A stretch of DNA of 10,262 bases, taken from the NCBI GenBank assembly GCA_046341775.1, contig JBKDQQ010000205.1, forward strand, positions 1-10,262. Reading direction: 5' to 3'. Position numbers and translations under genes: made by a program. The first letter of the stretch is position 1. Every line of letters starts with the position of its first letter. A model generated the notes under the pieces. The model had not been told where the DNA came from and made no database searches. It worked only from the letters and a program-made list of their open reading frames with translations. Positions 1-5,280 of the stretch are shown piece by piece. The stretch comes from SXXH01 sp041165735. Lineage in GTDB: Bacteria > Planctomycetota > UBA1135 > GCA-002686595.

Positions 1-135
1 TGGGTGGCATGGCGAAACTACGTTCGCAGTCGCACCGTGAAGACCCCGGACGAGACCGCGGCCACGGCGGCGATGATCGCCAGGAGACCCATCGGACCGA
101 TGGAGTTGATCCGCGAGCGACTCGTCTGGGAATAG
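1..135 (+). CDS. C-terminal end of an unidentified protein (partial, runs off the left edge)
   Basis: Frame 1 is open from the first base to a TAG at 133-135 and gives 44 residues, including WRNYVRSRTVKTPDETAA, RRPIGPMELI and a final RLVWE. Third positions are mostly G or C, as in the neighbouring real genes. The composition, with aromatic and acidic residues mixed among arginines, looks like real protein, unlike the antisense frames here. The gene is convergent with larC, with 41 bases between the two stop codons. The pattern of N-Y-V-R followed about ten residues later by T-P and an Ala-rich helix is loosely like the end of integrase-type (DDE) transposases, but this is a weak resemblance and I do not assign a function. 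The competing reading is noncoding DNA. Confidence 0.5.
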   Translation, partial: WVAWRNYVRSRTVKTPDETAATAAMIARRPIGPMELIRERLVWE

Positions 136-176
136 GCGCACTACTCTGCAAGCGAGGCGACGCCTTGAAGCGAGAC

Positions 177-1436
177 TCAGGCGGGTCCGACTGGCGACGA
201 GGAACCAACACCCATCTGGACCACCATCTCGTGGGCGAGTTGGATGGCCAGTCTCTCCAACTCCCTCATCCCCCTCGCACTCCCCTCCGCCAGCAACACC
301 AAATCCTCCTGCTCCGGCGAAAAATCCCGCTCATCCAAGCTCGCCCAAGGCCTGGTCCGCACCTTGACCCGCACGGGGCGTCCATCCACTTGCACCGTCA
401 CCGACTGGCGCGCGCATTCAAGTCGCTGCCAGGGCATGGAGCGCACGCCGAGCGTGGGGGTCCAATCCAAGTAGACCCGCTCGAGCGTGTCTCGATCCGG
501 CTCCTTGGCGAGCGCGCACAGGACGACTCCAGGCCGGCCCTTCTTCATCGTGACGGGCGCGCACCACGCATCCAGCGCGCCGGCTGCGAGCAAGCGTTGC
601 AAGGCCAAGCCGACTTCCTCGCCTGTGGCATCATCGAGGTTCGATTCCAGGAGCCACACGCGTGCGCGAGCCGGGGTCGACGCGGACGCACCGATGCCGA
701 CTCCGACCTCGCCCAGTTGCACGCGCACCAGATTGGGTGGACCTTCGGTCGGGTCCTTGTGGCCGGCGCCATAGCCGACCGACTGCGCGATGAAGGCCCC
801 GGGATCGCCGAAGTTCTCCACCAGCTCCACCAGCAAGGCGGCTCCGGTGGGAGTCAGGCGTTCCCCGCCTCCGCCTTCGATGCGGGACGGCCGGCCACGC
901 AGCAGTTCGGCGACCGCGGGAGCGGGCACGGGCATCAAGCCATGAGCGCACTTGACGACTCCGGTCCCGGTGACGGGGGCTTGGGAGAGCACACGTTCGA
1001 TGCCCAACCACTCCAAGGCTTGCATGGCCAGGACGACGTCGACGATCGTGTCGATGGCGCCGACTTCGTGGAAGTGGATCTCCTCGGGAGCGCAACCGTG
1101 CACGCGGCCTTCGGCCACGGCGATGCGGACGAACACTGCATCCGCGCGCGAACGCACTCGTTCCGAAAGCCCGGCGCTGGCCAGCAAGGCGCGGATCTCG
1201 CGCAACCCGCGGTGGACCTTGGATTCGTCGGTGCGAGGCACGACGTCGAGCATGGTGCCGGATAGGTTCTGGCGCCACGCCACTCGGGCCTCCAAGGTGC
1301 ACAGATCGCCGAGTTGCTCGCGCACGAAGGCGCGCATGCGATCCAGCGTCATTCGCTCGTCCTTCAGGTCGAGCAACGCGGCAAGGAACATGTCGCCGGC
1401 CAGGCCGGAGAACGGCTCGATGTAGAGGGTCGCCAT
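177..1436 (-). CDS. larC: LarC, nickel-pincer cofactor biosynthesis nickel insertion protein
   Basis: The protein has 419 residues. LarC is the CTP-dependent cyclometallase that puts nickel into pyridinium-3,5-bisthiocarboxylic acid mononucleotide, the cofactor of lactate racemase LarA and relatives. Visible family signatures are an N-terminal LYIEPFSGLAGDMFLAALL (about residues 4-22), the IHFHEVGAIDTIVD motif (about 120-133, with His121, His123 and Glu124), GTG-VVK-AHGLMPVPAPA (157-174), TPTGAALL (195-202), ESNLDDATGE (264-273) and CAPVTMKKGRPG (292-303). The start is set at ATG 1436 because MATLYIEPFSG aligns with usual LarC N-termini. An upstream in-frame ATG at 1448 would add only Met-Cys-Cys-Cys. 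The reading frame is continuous, unlike the frameshifted larC1/larC2 of Lactobacillus plantarum. larA, larB and larE are not in the window, so the client enzyme is unknown. No good Shine-Dalgarno site is seen: a GGTGGTGG lies 12 bases upstream, inside a hairpin. Confidence 0.93.
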   Translation of the reverse strand: MATLYIEPFSGLAGDMFLAALLDLKDERMTLDRMRAFVREQLGDLCTLEARVAWRQNLSGTMLDVVPRTDESKVHRGLREIRALLASAGLSERVRSRADAVFVRIAVAEGRVHGCAPEEIHFHEVGAIDTIVDVVLAMQALEWLGIERVLSQAPVTGTGVVKCAHGLMPVPAPAVAELLRGRPSRIEGGGGERLTPTGAALLVELVENFGDPGAFIAQSVGYGAGHKDPTEGPPNLVRVQLGEVGVGIGASASTPARARVWLLESNLDDATGEEVGLALQRLLAAGALDAWCAPVTMKKGRPGVVLCALAKEPDRDTLERVYLDWTPTLGVRSMPWQRLECARQSVTVQVDGRPVRVKVRTRPWASLDERDFSPEQEDLVLLAEGSARGMRELERLAIQLAHEMVVQMGVGSSSPVGPA

Positions 1437-1448
1437 GCAGCAGCACAT

Positions 1449-1466
1449 CCACCACCGACGTGGTGG
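1449..1466 (-). promoter_or_regulatory. Perfect hairpin in the larC leader
   Basis: A 7-bp perfect stem (CCACCAC pairing with GTGGTGG) closes a 4-base loop. On the larC strand it lies 12-30 bases before the chosen ATG. The 3' arm GGTGGTGG is the only purine-rich, ribosome-binding-like stretch before the start, so the hairpin could mask it. A possible -10 box (TAGAGT on the minus strand, 1480-1485) would place the hairpin within the 5' leader. The hairpin is seen directly. Any regulatory role is inference. Confidence 0.35.
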
Positions 1467-1566
1467 CTGCGCGGACGAGACTCTACTCGATGGCCGCACC
1501 CAAACGGACGATCCATGCCGAGGACCAATGGGACCGCCGCGGAGCGTCTTGCTGCCGGTGCACGCA

Positions 1567-1650
1567 CCCCGGTCATCAAGCCCCGGTCATCAAGCCCCGG
1601 TCCTCAAGCCCCGGTGCTCGAGACTCGGTGCTCGAGACTCGGTGCTCAAG
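1567..1650. repeat. 14-bp tandem minisatellite, six exact-length units
   Basis: Six head-to-tail 14-bp units fill 84 bases without any indel: CCCCGGTCATCAAG (1567-1580 and 1581-1594), CCCCGGTCCTCAAG (1595-1608), CCCCGGTGCTCGAG (1609-1622), ACTCGGTGCTCGAG (1623-1636) and ACTCGGTGCTCAAG (1637-1650). The variants change stepwise along the array, as expected from slippage or unequal exchange. The last unit overlaps the comF stop codon (1646-1648), so the array begins right at the end of that gene and extends into the 209-bp gap before larC. No further good copies are seen on either side. Confidence 0.93.
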
Positions 1651-2719
1651 CGTGGCTGCTGAAGCGCACGCGCTCGATCCCAGGTGCTGCGGGCCGAGTG
1701 CTCGCGCCTGGAGGCTGCGACTCGTCGCTGGCGCCGTCACCATGGTCATGCTCGGCGCCACTGGTGGCTCCCCGGGAGCGGGAGGCGCGTGCGACGACCA
1801 GCGCGCCGCACCACGCGGCGCCCATGTCGTGGCGGCCCGCGGCGCAAGCGCGGAGGGTGGCGCCAGAGGTCCAGACATCGTCGACCAGCCAAACTCGGCG
1901 TCCGCGCACCAGGCGACGCGACCACGCGGCGGGCCAGGCTGGCGCGAAGGCGCCGTGGACGTTGTCCTCGCGCGACAGAAGGCCGGTGGCGCCTTGCGGA
2001 GCGGTCGCCCGCGCACGACGCAGGACGGAACGGACGGCGTGGAAGCCGGGAGGAGCCGCGGCGGCGACGCCGTCGGCGAGCAGACGCGCCTGGTCGTAGC
2101 CGCGTTCGAGCCGGCGCGCGGGGTGCAACGGGACGGGAACGAGAATATCGCCACGGCGCGGCTCGCCTTCGTCGGGCGCGCCGGCATCGCCCTGAATGCC
2201 GGCTTCGCCCTGAATGCCGGCATCGCCCATGGTGCCGGCATCGCCCAGGGTGCCGGCGGCGACGAGCCGCGCTCGGGCCGTGGAGCACACATGCAGCAAG
2301 GCGCCCAGATGCGGCGCGAGTCCAGGGCGTCCACCGTGCTTGAAGGCGAGCACGAGTTCCCGCAGCAACGGATCGTCGTAATCCCCCACGCTGTGCGCGC
2401 GTTGGATGCGGACGCCTCGGCGTCGTGCGCGCTCGCGCCTGCAGGCACCGCAGAGCGCGCAGGCCGCCAACGCTGGCGGCAGGAGGGCGGCGCACAGTCG
2501 GCAGCGCGCATGGGCATCGATTTGCAGGCGGTGCTCGTCGCAACCCAAGCCATCGGCGAGGCCCGGCGCGCCGCACACGAGGCAAGCATGGCCGAACAAG
2601 GCTTCGATCCAAGTCGACTCGTCGCCTTCGTGGATAGCATGGCCCGAATGCCCCCCTGCGCCGCCATGGACGCGGCGCTCGACGGCGTTCGCTGGTCGAT
2701 GTCCTTCGTCGCGCTCCAT
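1646..2719 (-). CDS. comF: ComF family phosphoribosyltransferase-like protein with a collagen-like insert
   Basis: The protein has 357 residues, longer than the usual 200-250 for ComF. An N-terminal cysteine cluster (about residues 46, 49, 60, 73, 76, 87, 90 and 93) forms the family's zinc-ribbon region. The region near 108-135 (DYDDPLLRELVLAFKHGGR) matches the usual ComF helix with FKxxG. PVPLHPARRLERGYDQA (about 194-211) is the family signature, and WLVDDVWTSGAT (about 277-288) is the PRPP-binding loop of type I phosphoribosyltransferases. Between the helix and the PVPLHP strand sits a Gly-X-Y stretch (about 156-182). A polar tail of about 50 residues follows the core. In naturally transformable bacteria ComF acts in DNA uptake on the cytosolic side; in others its job is unclear. 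The start at 2719 is supported by an AGGTGGAGG ribosome binding site 6 bases upstream. It lies 91 bases after the membrane-protein gene on the same strand, possibly co-transcribed. Confidence 0.9.
   Translation of the reverse strand: MERDEGHRPANAVERRVHGGAGGHSGHAIHEGDESTWIEALFGHACLVCGAPGLADGLGCDEHRLQIDAHARCRLCAALLPPALAACALCGACRRERARRRGVRIQRAHSVGDYDDPLLRELVLAFKHGGRPGLAPHLGALLHVCSTARARLVAAGTLGDAGTMGDAGIQGEAGIQGDAGAPDEGEPRRGDILVPVPLHPARRLERGYDQARLLADGVAAAAPPGFHAVRSVLRRARATAPQGATGLLSREDNVHGAFAPAWPAAWSRRLVRGRRVWLVDDVWTSGATLRACAAGRHDMGAAWCGALVVARASRSRGATSGAEHDHGDGASDESQPPGASTRPAAPGIERVRFSSHA
2183..2254. repeat. 18-bp tandem repeat (four units) coding Gly-X-Y in ComF
   Basis: Four units of 18 bases start with GGCATCGCCCTGAATGCC (2183-2200), with small changes in the next three (2201-2218, 2219-2236, 2237-2254). 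Read on the minus strand in the comF frame they encode Gly-Thr-Leu-Gly-Asp-Ala, Gly-Thr-Met-Gly-Asp-Ala, Gly-Ile-Gln-Gly-Glu-Ala and Gly-Ile-Gln-Gly-Asp-Ala, followed by Gly-Ala-Pro. This gives nine consecutive Gly-X-Y triplets. Unit length is a multiple of three, so copy changes would keep the frame. Confidence 0.92.
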
Positions 2720-2725
2720 GCGGTG

Positions 2726-2734
2726 CCTCCACCT
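2726..2734 (-). promoter_or_regulatory. Ribosome binding site deciding the comF start
   Basis: AGGTGGAGG on the minus strand, with its GGAGG core 6 bases before ATG 2719. It is one of the clearest Shine-Dalgarno sequences in the window and fixes the start against longer upstream frames. Confidence 0.8.
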
Positions 2735-2810
2735 GCATGGACGCTCGCAGCGGTCCGACTGTGGCAGGCCGAGGAGGCGCGACTGGCCGCGGCCGGGCCG
2801 CACGCCGCGC

Positions 2811-3365
2811 TCAGAAGTCGGAATCCTCGGGCGGGCCGGCCGGCGGGCCGTAGGAACGTCGTGACGCGTAGGGCAATCCGATGGCGCCGCGCACGCGCTC
2901 CGCGTAGCTCTCGAGAGTGTCGTCGGGCGAAGAATCCACGTCCCACAGCTCGCCCAGCTCGCGCGCCAGCTCGGGATCGGCGTACAGATCGACGCGCGTC
3001 GCGAGCAAGGACTCCTTGACGTGGCGACGACACGCGGAACTCGCATGCCACCATCCCAGCGCTAGCAACCCGAGCTGCACGAGCACCACGATCGGCAACC
3101 AGGCGTAGGCGGACAGCGCGTCGGGCGAGGGCGCCTGATGGCGGCCGACCCACTCGCAGGCGAACCCCGCGACGATGTCGAGGAAGCCGACCCCCACCTG
3201 CACGCGCAGCACGATGGCCTCGCGCAGGCCGACGAGGCGCAGGCGACGCGGGGCCAGGCGCTCGGCCACCAGCTGGCGCGAAGAGCGCGCGAGCAGCGCC
3301 ACGGCGAGCAGCAGGCCGCCCGCGATCTGCAGGGTCGAACCCAGGTCGAGGAAGTCGGGGAGCAT
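2811..3365 (-). CDS. Hypothetical three-helix inner-membrane protein
   Basis: The protein has 184 residues and I do not recognise its family. Three hydrophobic segments are visible: about 11-26 (LQIAGGLLLAVALLA), about 50-70 (a stretch with VGVGFLDIVAGF) and about 88-106 (LPIVVLVQLGLLALGWW). A basic, arginine-rich loop (27-48) separates the first two, which by the positive-inside rule is cytoplasmic. A charged 78-residue C-terminal tail (VDLYADPELARELGELWDVD, then a Pro-Gly-rich end EDSDF) would then lie outside the cytoplasm if all three segments span, or inside if the third does not. No signal for an enzyme is seen. The ATG at 3365 has no clear ribosome binding site. The gene is divergent from gatC and lies just upstream of comF on the same strand, so the two may share a transcript. 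Confidence 0.72.
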   Translation of the reverse strand: MLPDFLDLGSTLQIAGGLLLAVALLARSSRQLVAERLAPRRLRLVGLREAIVLRVQVGVGFLDIVAGFACEWVGRHQAPSPDALSAYAWLPIVVLVQLGLLALGWWHASSACRRHVKESLLATRVDLYADPELARELGELWDVDSSPDDTLESYAERVRGAIGLPYASRRSYGPPAGPPEDSDF

Positions 3366-3462
3366 CGGGCGGCGTCGGCATTGTGCGGCGCGAGCGCCCG
3401 CTTGTCTGCCCTGTCGCCGCGCGAAGCGCCGCGCGCGCCTTTATCGCGGTCCTCCCCGCCAG

Positions 3463-3468
3463 TATCCT
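3463..3468 (+). promoter_or_regulatory. Candidate -10 box for gatCAB
   Basis: TATCCT lies 7 bases before the gatC ATG at 3476. A start of transcription at the usual distance would fall on or next to the ATG, giving a leaderless or nearly leaderless message. This agrees with the lack of any Shine-Dalgarno site there. The -35 region (TTTATC at about 3440-3445, 17-base spacing) is a poor match. The same TATCCTCCCC string occurs upstream of the 8213 gene. Confidence 0.35.
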
Positions 3469-3475
3469 CCCCCTC

Positions 3476-3787
3476 ATGTCGCCTGCACGAGACCCCGCCA
3501 CCATGCAGGCGTTGCGCGACGCCGCGGCCTTGGCGCGCCTCGACCTGGAGGAGGCCGAAGCGGAAGCCCTGTGCGCCGACGTCGCGCGCATCCTCGAGCA
3601 GTTCGAACTGCTGCAGCAAGTCGACACGCATGGTTGCGAGCCGATGGTCGCGCCCATCGAGGCGCGCGGGACGCTGCGCGAGGGAGAGCCCGGCGAGTCG
3701 CTGCCGCGCGCGGAACTGCTCGCGCTGGCGCCGCAGGCGGACGGCGAGCACTACGTCGTGAAGAAGGCCATCGGGGGTGATCCGTGA
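3476..3787 (+). CDS. gatC: GatC, subunit C of Asp/Glu-tRNA amidotransferase
   Basis: The protein has 103 residues, close to the usual 95-105. GatC wraps around GatA and stabilises its contact with GatB in the cytoplasmic complex that converts mischarged Glu-tRNA(Gln) and/or Asp-tRNA(Asn). The family pattern is clear: ALRDAAALARLDLEEAEAE at the N-terminal helix, then ILEQFELLQQVDTHGCEPM in the middle, and a short loop rich in Arg-Glu-Gly before the C-terminal tail. The start is the ATG at 3476; ATG 3503 is an alternative giving 94 residues. An earlier GTG at 3383 would add 31 residues without family likeness, and I reject it. The stop TGA (3785-3787) overlaps the gatA GTG start by four bases. 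Confidence 0.92.
   Translation: MSPARDPATMQALRDAAALARLDLEEAEAEALCADVARILEQFELLQQVDTHGCEPMVAPIEARGTLREGEPGESLPRAELLALAPQADGEHYVVKKAIGGDP
3773..3780 (+). promoter_or_regulatory. Ribosome binding site for gatA
   Basis: GGGGGTGA, followed by T, lies 6 bases (from the G-run) before the GTG start of gatA. It matches the extended anti-Shine-Dalgarno complement GGAGGTGAT except for one G that can wobble-pair. It sits inside the end of gatC and supports the GTG start at 3784. Confidence 0.65.
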
Positions 3788-5280
3788 GCACGCCCTCCCG
3801 CGCCTGGCACGCCTTGGACGCCGTCGAATTGGCCGACCAGCACGCGCGCGGCGCGCGTTCGGTGGTGGCGACCATCGACGACTGCCTGCGACGCATCGAG
3901 GTCGCCAACGGCCGCCTCAACGCCTTCCTCGCGCTGGACGCGGAGGGCGCGCGCGAGCGAGCGGCGCGATTGGAGGCCGCCACGCGCGCCGGCGCGAGGC
4001 CAGGCCGGCTGCATGGCGTGCCCATCGCCATCAAGGCCAACCAGGCGCGGCGCGGACTCGAGACGAACTGCGCCTCGCGCATGCTCGCAGGCTGGCGAGC
4101 ACCCTACACCGCCACCGCCGTCGAGCGGCTGGAGGCCGAAGGCGCCATCGTGGTCGGAGCCACGAACATGGACGAGTACGCCATGGGCTCGACCGGCGAA
4201 CACTCCGCCTTCGGGGCGACCCGCAATCCATGGTCGCTCGCGCATGCGCCCGGCGGCTCCTCGTCGGGATCGGCCGCCGCGGTGGCGGCGCGGCTCGTGC
4301 CGCTGGCCTTGGGCTCCGACACGGGCGGTTCGGTGCGGCAACCGGCGGCGTGGTGCGGCGTCGCGGGGTTGAAGCCCACTTGGGGGCGGATCTCGCGCCA
4401 CGGACTCGTGGCCTTCGCCTCGTCGCTCGACTGCATCGCGCCCTTGGCGCGCTGCGTCGACGACCTCGAGCTGGCGCTCGGCATCATGGCCGGCGCCGAT
4501 CCGCGCGACGCCAGCTGCCTGCCGGAACCCGCGCCGGCGCGCGTGGCGCTCGAAGGACTCGCGGGCTTGCGCCTCGGCGTCGTGGCGGAATGGAGCGCGG
4601 CCCTCGAACCCGGCCCCGCCCGGGAGCTGCACGGATCCAATCTGCGCGCCTTGCGCGCCGCGGGCGCCGAGCTGGTGGATGTGTCGCTGGCCACGACGCG
4701 CCACGCGATCGCCTGCTACTACATCGTGGCCGCGGTCGAGGCGGCATCGAACCTCTCGCGCTACGACGGTTCGCGCTACGGACTGCGCGCGGACGAAGGC
4801 GCGCGCACCTTGGCGGCGAGCATGTCGAAGACGCGTCGCGCCGGCTTCGGTCCGGAGGTCCAACGCCGCATCGTGCTCGGCACGTGGGCGCACTCGGCCG
4901 GTTGGTCGGCGCGTTGGCACCAGCAGGCCGCGCGCGTGCGCACCAAGGTGGCGCGCGAGTTCGCCGGCGCATTCGAACAGTGCGACCTGCTGGTCGGACC
5001 CACCGCGCCCACGCCTGCGCTGCGCCTCGGCGCGCACGCCTCGGATCCGTCGGCGATGTACGCTTGCGACGCGCTCACGACGCCCGTGTCGCTGGCCGGG
5101 CTGCCGGCGGCGAACATTCCTGCCGGACTGGTCGAAGTCGACGGGATCCGCCTGCCTTTCGGGCTGCAATTCGTCGGTCCGCTGGAAGCCGACATGCTGG
5201 TGCTGGCCGCCTCGCGCGTCGCCGAGCGAGTCGCCTGTCCCGAGCGGCTCGTCGCGCCCGACACGGAGGGCTTGGCGTGA
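3784..5280 (+). CDS. gatA: GatA, amidase subunit of Asp/Glu-tRNA amidotransferase
   Basis: The protein has 498 residues, normal for GatA. It releases ammonia from glutamine or asparagine for transfer to the aminoacyl-tRNA on GatB. The amidase-signature catalytic triad is intact by alignment in my head to the known family spacing: Lys84 in GVPIAIK, cis-Ser159 in PGGSSSGSAAAVAA, and the nucleophile Ser183 in SDTGGSVRQPA. GVAGLKPTWGRISRHGLVAF (about 192-211) is also typical. Two changes are visible: the motif normally read Lys-Asp-Asn is Lys-Ala-Asn-Gln (84-87), and the usual GGSSGGS is GGSSSGS. The start is GTG at 3784, overlapping gatC by four bases; the stop overlaps gatB the same way. This gap-free order implies one operon with coupled translation. 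Confidence 0.95.
   Translation: MSTPSRAWHALDAVELADQHARGARSVVATIDDCLRRIEVANGRLNAFLALDAEGARERAARLEAATRAGARPGRLHGVPIAIKANQARRGLETNCASRMLAGWRAPYTATAVERLEAEGAIVVGATNMDEYAMGSTGEHSAFGATRNPWSLAHAPGGSSSGSAAAVAARLVPLALGSDTGGSVRQPAAWCGVAGLKPTWGRISRHGLVAFASSLDCIAPLARCVDDLELALGIMAGADPRDASCLPEPAPARVALEGLAGLRLGVVAEWSAALEPGPARELHGSNLRALRAAGAELVDVSLATTRHAIACYYIVAAVEAASNLSRYDGSRYGLRADEGARTLAASMSKTRRAGFGPEVQRRIVLGTWAHSAGWSARWHQQAARVRTKVAREFAGAFEQCDLLVGPTAPTPALRLGAHASDPSAMYACDALTTPVSLAGLPAANIPAGLVEVDGIRLPFGLQFVGPLEADMLVLAASRVAERVACPERLVAPDTEGLA
5265..5270 (+). promoter_or_regulatory. Ribosome binding site for gatB
   Basis: GGAGGG inside the last codons of gatA, with 7 bases between the GGAGG core and the GTG start at 5277. 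It selects that start although the same reading frame stays open far upstream through gatA. Confidence 0.75.

Noticed and set aside
18..92. 24-residue hydrophobic minus-strand peptide downstream of larC
   Set aside because: It has no ribosome binding site and is antisense to the better-supported plus-strand gene end at 1-135.
9..1265. Long plus-strand open frame of 418 codons
   Set aside because: It is antisense to larC, rich in Arg, Gly, Ala and His, and shows no family motif. High GC with G/C third positions keeps this frame open.
1567..1650. CRISPR array
   Set aside because: The units are directly adjacent with no spacers; the same holds for the arrays at 2183-2254 and 8281-8343.
1460..3019. 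Long plus-strand open frame of 519 codons over comF
   Set aside because: It is the antisense shadow of comF; the repeat region reads as low-complexity Ala-Gly in it and nothing matches a protein family.
1576..3657. Minus-strand open frame of 693 codons spanning several genes
   Set aside because: It covers comF, the membrane gene and the divergent promoter in another frame with very high Arg/Ala/Pro content. The comF frame has all the family motifs and a ribosome binding site.
3777..5276. 500-codon N-terminal extension of gatB through gatA
   Set aside because: The frame is open by composition only. The extension is Arg/Ala/Gly-rich, and GatB family likeness begins just after GTG 5277, which has its own ribosome binding site.
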